A stretch of 64,000 nt of DNA from an uncultured Eubacterium sp. GTDB lineage: Bacteria; Bacillota; Clostridia; Lachnospirales; Lachnospiraceae. Under the pieces are notes generated by a model. The model ran no database searches. It was not told where the DNA came from and saw only the letters and a list, made by a program, of their open reading frames with translations. Positions 15,165-23,734 of the stretch are shown piece after piece. Location: positions 124,001 through 188,000 of the forward strand of contig CAJUIL010000002.1 of the NCBI GenBank assembly GCA_910586225.1. Direction: 5' to 3'. Each line of letters starts with the position of its first letter. The stretch's first letter is position 1. The position numbers were made by a program, and so were the translations under genes.

Positions 15165-15866
15165 ATGACGGAAAGCAACCAGATATGGGCGCCTTATCTG
15201 GCTATGATGCAGCAGGAGAAAGATCTGACCAGGCTGCGTTATACAGTAAAAAATAACAGAGTGTCGCCTTATCTGGAGCTTCAGGCGGAAAGCCTGCATG
15301 GAAACGGGACCTATGAGGACGGCTTTGCAAGGCTGGATGTCAATCCGTACATACGTTTTTTTTCGATCTTCGATCCGCTTTTGACACCAGATGAGCTTGG
15401 TTATGGAGAATTTGATCAGGCGCTTTCGGATATCCTCCTTCATTACCTGGCGGATTTGGACATTAAGCTTGGGATGTGCAGACATGATTTTCATATCCGG
15501 CTGATGATGCGGGATATGGAACGTGGAGTTTACGGCGGTCTGCCGGAGCTTGCAGCATTTTCTTTTATGGAAAAGCGGATCATAGCTGAGTGGCTGCTTC
15601 GTTTTTATGAAACAGGAGACGGGCCTGTTAGCTTGTCTGGTGCGGCGGATATGCTGCTGCCTGAGTGCGGCATTTATATCCGGGAAGGAGAAGAATTTGT
15701 TTTTTATATGCGTCAGCCATATGATGAGACAGAGGAAAAAAGGATCGGGTATTTGATCCGTCTGTTCCTGCCGCTTGCCTATTCGTGTACGATACATTGG
15801 ACGCGGACATATGGTGTACTTGGGTATGAGGAGACGACGCAGATGGAGGATTTCATACTCGCTTAA
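15165..15866 (+). CDS. Injection-system structural protein, probable baseplate (234 aa)
   Basis: Unrecognised family. It begins MTESNQIWAPYLAMMQQ and includes FARLDVNPYIRFFSIFDPLL, FDQALSDILLHYLADLDIKLG and a C-terminal AEWLLRFYETGDGPVSLSGAADML. The LDVNPYIRF segment matches one in the preceding protein. Helices and strands alternate, and no membrane segment is present. Start 15165 is chosen because GGAAGGGG lies 8 bases before it; an ATG at 15159 is too close to that site. It lies 19 bases after the previous stop. A role as a second baseplate wedge component is inferred. Confidence 0.42.
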   Translation: MTESNQIWAPYLAMMQQEKDLTRLRYTVKNNRVSPYLELQAESLHGNGTYEDGFARLDVNPYIRFFSIFDPLLTPDELGYGEFDQALSDILLHYLADLDIKLGMCRHDFHIRLMMRDMERGVYGGLPELAAFSFMEKRIIAEWLLRFYETGDGPVSLSGAADMLLPECGIYIREGEEFVFYMRQPYDETEEKRIGYLIRLFLPLAYSCTIHWTRTYGVLGYEETTQMEDFILA

Positions 15867-15890
15867 CAGAAACGGGGAAGAGGTGCATTT

Positions 15891-18560
15891 GTGCAATACG
15901 AAACATATAAACTGGGAAAATTCAGGAAGCATCCGATCCGGCGCCTGTATACCCGTGAAGAGCTGGAGTCATTTGAGCTGCCAAGACTGCGGGAAATCTG
16001 CAGGGCTGAAAATATCAAGCCGCCTACGATGGAGATGTTTCATCGGAAAGAGGAGCTTACGGCGCTTTTGTACCGTTATCTTGGGGCTGTGAAAAAGCCA
16101 GGGATCGTATGCTGGACAGAGGAAGGCTGCAGGCGCCTGGAAGAAGCGTTTGGGAAGGCCGGGAACGCAGGAATAATTAGAGAAAAAGCGGATATAAGAG
16201 GTCTGGCAGGCGGGATCGAAGTGCCTGCAAGGATGGAGCTGTTTAAGGGGCAGACATCTTTAAACATAAAAGAAGCCCCGTATCTGGCCGTTACTAGTCA
16301 GGAGCTTGGAATGTACGCGTTTCTGGCGGATGAGGAAGAGAAGATCCAGGCTGTGCTGCTGCTGGATCAGGTAAATGCGGACAGCTATCGGCTTTTCTTG
16401 GATAAAGAGCGGATGGCGCCGGATATTCCGACCGGAAGATTCCACCATTGGGAGCTGTTGTTTATAGGGACGGCTTATGTAGAGGAGGCAGTAAGATGCT
16501 TTCAGGGAAAAGAGCGGAAAAAAAGGATGCTTTCTTGTATCAGCGTTCCGCTTCCGGAGGTTTGGGTAAGGGAGGTGCCGCGGGCGCAGGAACCGCTGAT
16601 CATTGACTACGGGACTTCCTTTACGACGGCTGGGACTTGTTTTTCATTCAGTCAGCAGGGCGGCGGGCAGGGAGAAAGCCCGTTTTCATCGGCGTCAGGC
16701 AGGACGGGGGAGCGGATTTCCTTTCCGGCAGTTTTGGACTGTGCCTGGCGCCAGCAGGGGAGCTGTGCGTGCTGTGGGCTTAGTCCAAGCGTGCTGGCGA
16801 TCAAGGACTGCAGCGACGGCTTACCGGAGCATATGACGTTTTTATATGGGGAAGAGGCTGTACAGGAGGAAAAAAACAGGGGATTTTTGGCACGCAACAG
16901 CATTTTTTACGATATGAAGCGGTGGGTCGGACGTTATCGGGAGCGCATCCAGGTGTCGGATCTGGAAGGAAATACGTGTGAGGTGGAGCGGCTGTTTTTG
17001 ATTCGAGCGTTTTTACTGTATATTATCGACCGTGCGCAGCAGAAAAACAGGGTTACGTATCCAAAGCTCTGCTTTACGTGCCCGGTTAAGCAAAAAAGGC
17101 TTTCGCTTCGGATGTATCAGGAGGCGCTGCCGGAATATGAGGTGTTGACAGAAAATATTACGGATGAAGCGACGGCAGTTGCCTATCATTTTCTGGAGCA
17201 GGGCATTCGGGAGCTGGATTATGACGACGGCGCGGCAAAAAAAATGTTGATCTTAGACTGCGGAGGCGGGACGAGCGATATGGTCAGCTGCGGCTACCGG
17301 ATCACAAATGAAGGAATTACAAGCCGGCTGGATCTGCACATTACGTATGCGCATGGAGATACCAACTTTGGCGGAAACCATCTGACCTGGCGGGTGATGC
17401 AGTATTTGAAGATCCGTTTGGCGGAGTCTGTGCTGCGTAGGGAGCCTGCGTCTATGGAGACGCTGTTTCCAGGGGTTTTGGCACAGATATATGACTGGGT
17501 GGATACTTATGGAGTGGAAAGAGCATACGAAACGTTTTCCGAAACGTATCGAAAGGCAGAGGCGCTCATCCCAACCTGTTACGCGTTTTATATTAACCAG
17601 CCGGAAAGCGCGTATTTAAAAGTCAGGAGCAACTTTTATTTTCTTTGGAATCTGGCGGAGACAGTAAAAAAGAAGCTTTATTTTCAACCGGGCGTCTGCC
17701 GGATCGCGCTGCGCCAGCTCTTTATGGATTATGCAGTGTATGGATGCTTTGAGGATTTTCATCTGTTCCTGAAAAGAGAGCGGGGATGCTGGGAAACACG
17801 TACGCTTTGTCCGGAGCTTGCAGTGGAAAAAGAAGAGATCAACCTGCTGCTCAAACCAGATATTTACGGGTTTTTAAAAAATTTTATCGAGCCATGGTAC
17901 GAAAGCGGGCGGCTGATGGATATCGATCGGATTATCTTGTCAGGGCAGAGCAGTAAGATCGAATTGTTTCGCGAAGTGATGAAGGAATACGCGGCTGGGC
18001 GAAAGGCAAAGACGGCGGGAGAGAACGGCTGTGAGCGTAAGTTTATGTGTATCGACGGTGCAATGGCTTATCAGCAGGACCGCCGGACGGGAAGGATACG
18101 GACGGCTATCAGCTATGAGCCTGCAAGGGCGCCTTATTCTCTGACGGCGGAGGATTATGAGATGGCAGGGCGACAGAAAACCCTGCTGGAAAAGGGAACG
18201 CCTATGGGCGAGGTATATGGTTTTTTATCCAGGCCGACAGGAACGGAGGAGATCATATTCCGTTTAAAGGACGGCATGGATAAGGAGGTTTCCCGCATTT
18301 CTTATCCTGTAGTGGTAAATGGCCGGGAGGAAACCGGATATGGCGAGCTGCTTACGGATTATCCGTTTCTGCGTCAGGAGGATCTGGACAGTATGGTAAA
18401 CGGCGAGCTGCGTCTGTTTATTTACGGCGATTATGAAAATTGGGGATTTTCCATACTGGAAATGGCCAGGGAGGAAAATCGTCTGTACACCCGTCCGCCA
18501 GGCTTTGTACCGTTTGAGCCTGGGGAGTGGGAGACCGATTTTTTTGACGGGAGGCATTGA
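15891..18560 (+). CDS. Hsp70/actin-fold ATPase of the injection cluster
   Basis: An 889-residue protein. Residues about 15-70 (YTREELESFELPRLREICRAE) look like a SAP-type helical motif. A middle beta region (about 90-220) is followed by an actin/Hsp70-type nucleotide-binding domain: phosphate-1 loop PLIIDYGTSFTTAG (about 235), phosphate-2 loop LILDCGGGTSDMVSCG (about 452) and adenosine motif IILSGQSSKIELF (about 680). These are the three ASKHA signatures in correct order. No substrate-binding domain typical of DnaK is evident; the C-terminal 150 residues are beta-rich. It may drive assembly or disassembly of the apparatus, where T6SS uses ClpV, but this is inference. The start is GTG, with GAAGAGG 7 bases upstream. 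Confidence 0.75.
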   Translation: MQYETYKLGKFRKHPIRRLYTREELESFELPRLREICRAENIKPPTMEMFHRKEELTALLYRYLGAVKKPGIVCWTEEGCRRLEEAFGKAGNAGIIREKADIRGLAGGIEVPARMELFKGQTSLNIKEAPYLAVTSQELGMYAFLADEEEKIQAVLLLDQVNADSYRLFLDKERMAPDIPTGRFHHWELLFIGTAYVEEAVRCFQGKERKKRMLSCISVPLPEVWVREVPRAQEPLIIDYGTSFTTAGTCFSFSQQGGGQGESPFSSASGRTGERISFPAVLDCAWRQQGSCACCGLSPSVLAIKDCSDGLPEHMTFLYGEEAVQEEKNRGFLARNSIFYDMKRWVGRYRERIQVSDLEGNTCEVERLFLIRAFLLYIIDRAQQKNRVTYPKLCFTCPVKQKRLSLRMYQEALPEYEVLTENITDEATAVAYHFLEQGIRELDYDDGAAKKMLILDCGGGTSDMVSCGYRITNEGITSRLDLHITYAHGDTNFGGNHLTWRVMQYLKIRLAESVLRREPASMETLFPGVLAQIYDWVDTYGVERAYETFSETYRKAEALIPTCYAFYINQPESAYLKVRSNFYFLWNLAETVKKKLYFQPGVCRIALRQLFMDYAVYGCFEDFHLFLKRERGCWETRTLCPELAVEKEEINLLLKPDIYGFLKNFIEPWYESGRLMDIDRIILSGQSSKIELFREVMKEYAAGRKAKTAGENGCERKFMCIDGAMAYQQDRRTGRIRTAISYEPARAPYSLTAEDYEMAGRQKTLLEKGTPMGEVYGFLSRPTGTEEIIFRLKDGMDKEVSRISYPVVVNGREETGYGELLTDYPFLRQEDLDSMVNGELRLFIYGDYENWGFSILEMAREENRLYTRPPGFVPFEPGEWETDFFDGRH

Positions 18561-18563
18561 GAA

Positions 18564-19334
18564 ATGCACAATTACGCGGAACCGCTCTTTCGAAAAGGCA
18601 GAGTATTAAAGCGGGAAAGCCTGGAGGCGCTGCGGGATTTTCCGGGAAATCTGGCAAGACTTGCACTGGCGGATTGGGCGGATGGCATTTTATATGGATT
18701 TGACATTACCTATGAAACGAAGGAAACAGGGGCCGGAGCAGTACAGATTACAGCGGGCGCTGTCTGGTATCAGGGCCAGGTGGTGCTTACAGAAACAGAG
18801 GTAATTCCGTTTCGCGCATTTGAACAGCAGATAACTGTCTGCCTGCGTCTTTATCCGAATACTGCAACGGAGGATTTTCTGATGCGTCCGCTGGAGCTGC
18901 GCCTGAAAAACGGAGAGCCTGGCAATCATGAGCTGGAGCTTGGCAGGTTCCGCCTGTCAGAGGGCGCCCGCCTGCGCAAGGATTACCAAAACCTGCGTGA
19001 TTGCCGTACGGCTTATAATACACTGGACATTACACAAATACCATATGCAGGTCCGGGAGGGATTACGGTATCTCCGGTGCTTCTACGGATGTTTGCACGG
19101 ATGATCTTAGACCATACGCAGGCTGATGAGGCAGATGTTTCCTTTGCTCTGCTATGTCTGGATCATACGCTGGTTTCCAGAGAATGTCTGCTGCGTTATT
19201 TATGCCGCAGGCTTGGCGAACCGTTCCGGGAGCTTTCGCACAATGAGATTTACGAGCGTCTCATACGGATCGCGGGGGCCGGAGGCCGGGGCGCAGGCCA
19301 GCAAAGGCGCCGGGAAGGCCCGGCGGTATTTTAA
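18564..19334 (+). CDS. Probable baseplate protein, TssK-like N-terminal features
   Basis: A 256-residue protein starting MHNYAEPLFRKGRVLKRESL, with LADWADGILYGFDI, VQITAGAVWYQGQVVLTET and RLYPNTATEDFLMRPLELRL. The pattern of an early strand pair followed by a domain describing its own position above the membrane recalls TssK or phage wedge-adaptor proteins, but similarity is weak. The last 20 residues are Arg/Gly-rich and may be unstructured. It starts 4 bases after the ATPase stop, so translation is probably coupled. The function is inferred from cluster position only. Confidence 0.4.
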   Translation: MHNYAEPLFRKGRVLKRESLEALRDFPGNLARLALADWADGILYGFDITYETKETGAGAVQITAGAVWYQGQVVLTETEVIPFRAFEQQITVCLRLYPNTATEDFLMRPLELRLKNGEPGNHELELGRFRLSEGARLRKDYQNLRDCRTAYNTLDITQIPYAGPGGITVSPVLLRMFARMILDHTQADEADVSFALLCLDHTLVSRECLLRYLCRRLGEPFRELSHNEIYERLIRIAGAGGRGAGQQRRREGPAVF

Positions 19335-19376
19335 GAAACGGGAAAAGCAGATGCAGATGACAGAAAGGAGAATGGC

Positions 19377-19700
19377 ATGGGTCACTTTTATGTAGTCAAT
19401 GGAGCGAAAGTAAGCTGTACGATGGGGACGGTAGACGCACCGCTGCGGACAACGCCGGGAAGGCGCGTCAAGCTGCGCGGTAAGGACCGGGCGAACATTG
19501 GGGACTGCAAGCCAATGATCAATGTAGGCCCGTTTGGGGTATGCAAGACAACGCAAATGCCGTGCGTGCCAGCTTGTGCGCTGTGGCTGAATGGGAAAAT
19601 GAACGTACTTGTACAGGGGCTGCCAGCGCTGTTGGACCAGTCGATGGCAATTTGTCCGGTTGGAGCTGGGGTGCTTAAGATCAAGGATGATGGGCAGTAG
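19377..19700 (+). CDS. PAAR-like (DUF4280) spike-tip protein
   Basis: A 107-residue protein of the DUF4280 PAAR-like family. It opens with YVVNGAKVSCTMGT and has GRRVKLRGKDRANIGDCKPMINVGPFGVC, VPACALW and LPALLDQSMAICPVGAGVLKI. Four to six conserved Cys may bind a metal at the cone tip, as His/Cys do in PAAR. PAAR proteins sharpen the VgrG spike and attach effectors. GAAAGGAG lies upstream of the ATG. The neighbouring chaperone and VgrG-like genes fit a tip-loading module. Confidence 0.85.
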   Translation: MGHFYVVNGAKVSCTMGTVDAPLRTTPGRRVKLRGKDRANIGDCKPMINVGPFGVCKTTQMPCVPACALWLNGKMNVLVQGLPALLDQSMAICPVGAGVLKIKDDGQ

Positions 19701-19721
19701 ATCATTATATGGGAGAGCAAA

Positions 19722-20297
19722 ATGAAAGAATATGGAGATGAAGGGTTCATTCATTATCTAAGAGAAGAGTTGGAGAACGCCAGAAATCAGGATATTCAAA
19801 AAGGCAGCGTCTGGATGGGCGGGGAGGAGATGCTGTTTTCAGAAAGGGAAATTATTAAAAAAAAGCTGTGGATGTGGCTTCCCGCAGATTTTAAGCATCT
19901 TGAGGAGGGAATTGTCTGTCAGAAATATCCAGGGGAAAACCGTCCAGATATTATCTATACAAGCGAAGATACGACGGTAAATGTTTGTTTTTCTTACCAA
20001 CAGCCGATCATGGCTGACGGCAGGATAAAAGCGTTTTGCGACGGTATGGAGCAGGCGGTACGAAATTTGTTTACAGATGAAAGCATTTTGGATAGGAAAC
20101 CGCTGCGGATGGATGAAATAGAAGCCGAGTGCCTTGCTTTTGAGACTCCAGCCGCGGATGCGCAAATCTATAATCGTATGATCTTTATGTCGCTGGAAGG
20201 AAGGCTTTTGATCGTAACTTGTAATTGCCTGGCATACTATCGGGATGACTGGGAGGAGTTGTTTGAACAGATGATTGCATCTATCAGAAAAGAATAA
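19722..20297 (+). CDS. DcrB/Eag-like (DUF1795-type) chaperone
   Basis: A 191-residue soluble protein with the DcrB/PsbP-like pattern: REIIKKKLWMWLPADFKHL, YPGENRPDIIYTSEDTTVNVCFSYQ, a central helix (DGRIKAFCDGMEQAVRNLF) and a paired strand segment IYNRMIFMSLEGRLLIVTCNC, closing with a helix (WEELFEQMIASIRKE). In T6SS, Eag proteins with this fold hold the N-terminal region of Rhs/PAAR effectors. Here it sits between PAAR-like and VgrG-like genes, supporting a loading function. The partner effector in this locus has no evident transmembrane prePAAR region, so the client may differ. Confidence 0.6.
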   Translation: MKEYGDEGFIHYLREELENARNQDIQKGSVWMGGEEMLFSEREIIKKKLWMWLPADFKHLEEGIVCQKYPGENRPDIIYTSEDTTVNVCFSYQQPIMADGRIKAFCDGMEQAVRNLFTDESILDRKPLRMDEIEAECLAFETPAADAQIYNRMIFMSLEGRLLIVTCNCLAYYRDDWEELFEQMIASIRKE

Positions 20298-20331
20298 TAG
20301 CAGCCAGGGCGGAAGAGGGGAGGAAACCTAT

Positions 20332-21990
20332 ATGGAATTGCAGGAGATAGGCAAATATAACGTGGAGCCATTTGCACTGGAAAGAATCCTGGAGCTGGAG
20401 CTAGTGAAGAAGGTAGGCGAACATACAAGACTTTATGTCCGCGGCGTACTTAAGGAAGGGGAAGAAGATAGCTTGATCGCAGAACAGTGGGATACAAGTG
20501 CGATCAGACTCACGGAATCAGGAAAGCCATTGTTTTGCGGAGTTGCGACGGATGTGGGGGTAATTTGCGAGAGCGGAGTATATTATTTAGAAGTAGAGGC
20601 TGTTTCATGGACAATTAAGCTGGATCGAGAGGAAAAAAAGCGTTCTTTTCAAGAAAAAGGCCTAAGCTACAAAAGCATTGTAAACCAGATTGCAGGAGAA
20701 GCCGGAGGGACGGCAAAATGTGTAGCGCCTGATAAACAGATTGAAAATTTGCTGTTAGAATATCGAGAAACAGATTGGCAATTTTTAAAAAGGCTTGCGT
20801 CTCATAGCAACAGTGTGATAGTCGCGGATCCTACAAAGGAAAGTCCGGCATTTTCCTTTGGGCTGGCGGATGGGAAATCATATACGGAAGAAACAGGAAA
20901 AGCAGATTTTTCTGTTAAAAAGAGAGTGTCACGCTACCGAGAGCTGTCTCAATGCCAGGAAATCTCGTATCAGGAAGAAGATGCGGTTGAATATACGGTG
21001 CGTACAGAATTTGCAGCATTGGAAATCGGTGATCAGGTTAATATCAAGGGTAAGACATTGTATGTCAGAGAAGTAAGGACGAGTCTGAAAGGTTCTGTTT
21101 TCCTATGTACCTGCAGCGCAACAACAAAGCAGGGCATTTCTGCGGCTAAGCTTTGTCACCCGTATATCAGCGGTCTAACGTTGGATGGAAAAGTGCTCAA
21201 GGTAATCAACGATACAGTAAAGGTTCATCTTTCGATCGATGCATCGCAGGAGGAGGGGAAAGCATATCCTTTTCCATATGCGACTGGTTATTCTACAGAA
21301 GAGCATACCGGCTGGTATGTAATGCCGGAGGAAGGAGATACGGTTCAGATCGTATTTCCAACTGAAGATGAAAATCAGGCATACGCGGTACAGTCTGTGA
21401 GACAAGAGGATACGCCAAAGACTGCAGATCCAAAGGTAAAATATTTGCGTACGCCGGATGGCAAAGAAATAAAGCTGGATAAAGAGGAAATATTAATTAC
21501 AGCAATGGACGGTATTACGCTGATCCGGATCAATGAGAAAACGGGCGTAGACGTGTTTACGGATAAGGAAGTAAAAGTGATCAGCGAAGGGAACATCACG
21601 GTTACCAGCGGTGATAATATTACAATGGAGAGCGCCAATGATTTCAGTATCCATGCGGGAAAAAATTTAATTGTAACAGCGGAAGATTCGATTTCGATCA
21701 CGAATAAAGAAAATAATATGACGATGGTTCCTGCAAGTGGAATTAGTATGTCTGCGGCAAAACCAATTAAAGTATCCGGTGGAGAGACGATTGACCTTGC
21801 AAGTGAAGGAACATTTACGGCAGCTACCAAGGATAATATGCAAATTTCTGCCGATAAGGATTTGTCAGCATCGTCCGGTAAAAAAATGGCTCTTTCGGCA
21901 TCTAGTTCATTGCAAGAATCCTGTAGCGGAAGTTCTATAAAGCTGGACGGGAATATTAATATGAAAGCTACTTTGATCAAAGAAAATTAA
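20332..21990 (+). CDS. VgrG-like spike protein
   Basis: A 552-residue protein with a gp27-like N-terminal part (about 1-260: LELELVKKVGEHTRLYVRG, then LEYRETDWQFLKRLASHSNS, a strong VgrG/phage gpD signature). An OB-fold (about 285-375: VLKVINDTVKVHLSIDA, GWYVMPEEGDTVQIVFPTEDE) is followed by a repetitive beta-helix needle (about 400-550) with NITVTSGDNITMESANDFSI-type repeats, as in gp5/VgrG. ATG 20332 has GAGGGGAGG nine bases upstream; an in-frame TTG at 20275 lies inside the previous gene and lacks a site. It would cap the tube and carry the PAAR tip and effectors. Confidence 0.85.
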   Translation: MELQEIGKYNVEPFALERILELELVKKVGEHTRLYVRGVLKEGEEDSLIAEQWDTSAIRLTESGKPLFCGVATDVGVICESGVYYLEVEAVSWTIKLDREEKKRSFQEKGLSYKSIVNQIAGEAGGTAKCVAPDKQIENLLLEYRETDWQFLKRLASHSNSVIVADPTKESPAFSFGLADGKSYTEETGKADFSVKKRVSRYRELSQCQEISYQEEDAVEYTVRTEFAALEIGDQVNIKGKTLYVREVRTSLKGSVFLCTCSATTKQGISAAKLCHPYISGLTLDGKVLKVINDTVKVHLSIDASQEEGKAYPFPYATGYSTEEHTGWYVMPEEGDTVQIVFPTEDENQAYAVQSVRQEDTPKTADPKVKYLRTPDGKEIKLDKEEILITAMDGITLIRINEKTGVDVFTDKEVKVISEGNITVTSGDNITMESANDFSIHAGKNLIVTAEDSISITNKENNMTMVPASGISMSAAKPIKVSGGETIDLASEGTFTAATKDNMQISADKDLSASSGKKMALSASSSLQESCSGSSIKLDGNINMKATLIKEN

Positions 21991-22038
21991 AATAGGTATC
22001 CGAACCAGAGTACAGAATAAGGAAAGGGGAGGGGGATC

Positions 22039-23124
22039 GTGGAGAAAAAAGGCGAGCAGTCAGCAAACAATCATTCGGATAAAGATAAGCAAAAGGCAAC
22101 CCAGGCCGGGGTATCGGCAATTCCTAATCCTGATAATAACCAGGCGGTAGCGGATAACAAGACGCAGAACAAAGCAAAAGTAGAAAAAGCAAATTCTACA
22201 AAAGGAAGCAAAAAAGGAGTAGCTGCGAGCAATAGCGGGGGATCAAGGACAGGAAAGGGTAAAATCGGAGCTAAGTCTTACAATAAAACAAATAAACAGC
22301 AGGCTATAAAGAGACAAAAAGTCAATAATAAGAAAAGACAAAGGAAACGAAAGTGCTTTACTGGGGATACGCTTATTTGTACTGACAAGGGATATCGGCC
22401 GATTAAGGAAATCCGAAAAGGTGACGATATTTATTCCAGAAATGAGAAAACAAAAGAAACGGGGCTTAAGAAGGTTACAAATTTATTTAAGTCAGTAGCA
22501 AATACGATACACAGAATCTGGCTGGACGGAAAGGAGAGGATAAAGACAACGGCATACCATCCTATTTTTGTGAAAGGAAAAGGATGGGTGAATGCGATCA
22601 ACCTGCAGGAAGGCAACGAAATTGAGACCATGGAAGGAGCTGCGCAGGTTACAAGAATTGAAAAAACGCGGCATGAAGATCAGGTGGATGTTTATAATGT
22701 ACAGGTAGAAGAATGGGAGACTTATTTTGTTTCAGAGAGCCAGGCTTTTGTACATAATTGTAGTCAGAGAAATGAGCATTTGGCAGGAAAGAAGCACCCA
22801 GTTACTGGAGTTAAATACGATGATGATGGATACCCTGTATTTAAAGCAAAATGTGAAGTGCAGCTGAACCCAGAAGATTATTGTAAATCTAGATCAACAC
22901 ATAAAAGAAGGGCTAATAAAGCAATCTATGAGAGAGCAATGAAAGACAACACTTTAGGAAGTAAGTTTTCAAAAAAAGACTTAGCATTAATGAGAGAAGG
23001 CAAAACACCAAAGGGTTATACATGGCATCATCATCAGGATCCGGGAAGAATGCAGCTTGTTGATAAAAAGATACATAAAGCCACTGGACATACTGGTGGT
23101 TATAATATTTGGGGTGGAACCTAA
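22039..23124 (+). CDS. Polymorphic toxin: pretoxin Hint domain plus WHH-family nuclease
   Basis: A 361-residue secreted-effector candidate. Residues 1-105 are Lys/Asn/Gln-rich and disordered. Residues about 106-241 are a Hint (PT-HINT) autoprocessing domain: CFTGDTLICTDKGYRPIKEI opens at Cys106, TTAYHPIFV is the block-B-like His motif, and FVHNC closes at His239-Asn240-Cys241. Residues about 245-361 are an HNH/Endo VII-type nuclease of the WHH group: KGYTWHHHQDPGRMQLVDKK with Trp329-His330-His331. Hint cleavage would free the nuclease to cut DNA in a target cell. There is no PAAR, Rhs or signal peptide, so delivery is probably by the adjacent VgrG/tube. The region is AT-richer than the structural genes, suggesting exchange. 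Confidence 0.88.
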   Translation: MEKKGEQSANNHSDKDKQKATQAGVSAIPNPDNNQAVADNKTQNKAKVEKANSTKGSKKGVAASNSGGSRTGKGKIGAKSYNKTNKQQAIKRQKVNNKKRQRKRKCFTGDTLICTDKGYRPIKEIRKGDDIYSRNEKTKETGLKKVTNLFKSVANTIHRIWLDGKERIKTTAYHPIFVKGKGWVNAINLQEGNEIETMEGAAQVTRIEKTRHEDQVDVYNVQVEEWETYFVSESQAFVHNCSQRNEHLAGKKHPVTGVKYDDDGYPVFKAKCEVQLNPEDYCKSRSTHKRRANKAIYERAMKDNTLGSKFSKKDLALMREGKTPKGYTWHHHQDPGRMQLVDKKIHKATGHTGGYNIWGGT

Positions 23125-23138
23125 GAAGGAGGTTAGTT

Positions 23139-23555
23139 ATGAAGTGGATTCATGACGAACATAAAATAACAGATGAAATGATAGAAAAAGTGAGCAGAAT
23201 GTTAAATGTGGATTTTCCAGTCGATTTTTTAAGCGTTATTAAGAAGTATGATGCTGGTTATCCTTGTCCAGATTCTGTTACTGTTGATGGTAATGATGAA
23301 TCTGTCAACAACTTAGTCAGCTTTATGGAAGGAGACAGTAGCTTTATACTTGATATTATAGAAGAAACTGAAAATTTTAAGGAATCCAATTTAATACCAA
23401 TCGCAGAGGACTCGTTTGGAAATCTCTTTTGCTATGATTTCAGCGAAGAAAACAGTAAAATTGTATTTTGGGATCATGAGATAAATAACAGTAAAAAATT
23501 TGTATGTAATAGTTTTACAGAACTTTTGCAAATGCTGCATGACGAAGAAGATTAG
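23139..23555 (+). CDS. SMI1/KNR4 (SUKH) immunity protein
   Basis: A 138-residue acidic protein of the SUKH superfamily, the commonest immunity family beside WHH/HNH toxins. Visible are an N-terminal helix leading to VDFPVDFLSVIKKYDAG, LIPIAEDSFGNLFCYDFSE and IVFWDHEIN, ending in FTELLQMLHDEE. It should bind and neutralise the nuclease of the gene just upstream. AAGGAGG lies before ATG 23139; an earlier in-frame ATG at 23109 is inside the toxin gene and lacks a site. The start is 14 bases after the toxin stop. Confidence 0.88.
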   Translation: MKWIHDEHKITDEMIEKVSRMLNVDFPVDFLSVIKKYDAGYPCPDSVTVDGNDESVNNLVSFMEGDSSFILDIIEETENFKESNLIPIAEDSFGNLFCYDFSEENSKIVFWDHEINNSKKFVCNSFTELLQMLHDEED

Positions 23556-23591
23556 TGCATTTTTCTCTGATAAAATATGAAACAACGATTT

Positions 23592-23637
23592 AAAAGCAAC
23601 GCATTTTATTCTTTTCCGAATAAAATGCGTTGCTTTT
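23592..23637 (+). terminator. Strong terminator at end of injection cluster
   Basis: A perfect 20-bp stem (23592-23611 with 23618-23637) and 6-base loop, flanked by A-run and T-run, so it may act in both directions. It marks the end of the toxin/immunity operon. Confidence 0.92.
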
Positions 23638-23667
23638 TAAAAATCCAAAAGATATCCGTAAAATAGA

Positions 23668-23696
23668 TAGATTTTTGCAATAAAATAGTATATAAT
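23668..23696 (+). promoter_or_regulatory. Possible promoter for the O-antigen-ligase-type gene
   Basis: A perfect TATAAT (23691-23696) with a poor -35 TAGATT (23668-23673), 39 bases before the start codon. Confidence 0.4.
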
Positions 23697-23734
23697 AGCG
23701 GGGGACTTTATAATATGAAGGAAGGAATTGTATA

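Noticed and set aside
7206..23555. Prophage tail region instead of injection system
   Set aside because: No capsid, portal, terminase, holin or integrase genes are present, and FHA, PP2C and toxin/immunity genes are not phage-like; a phage origin in deep ancestry is still possible.
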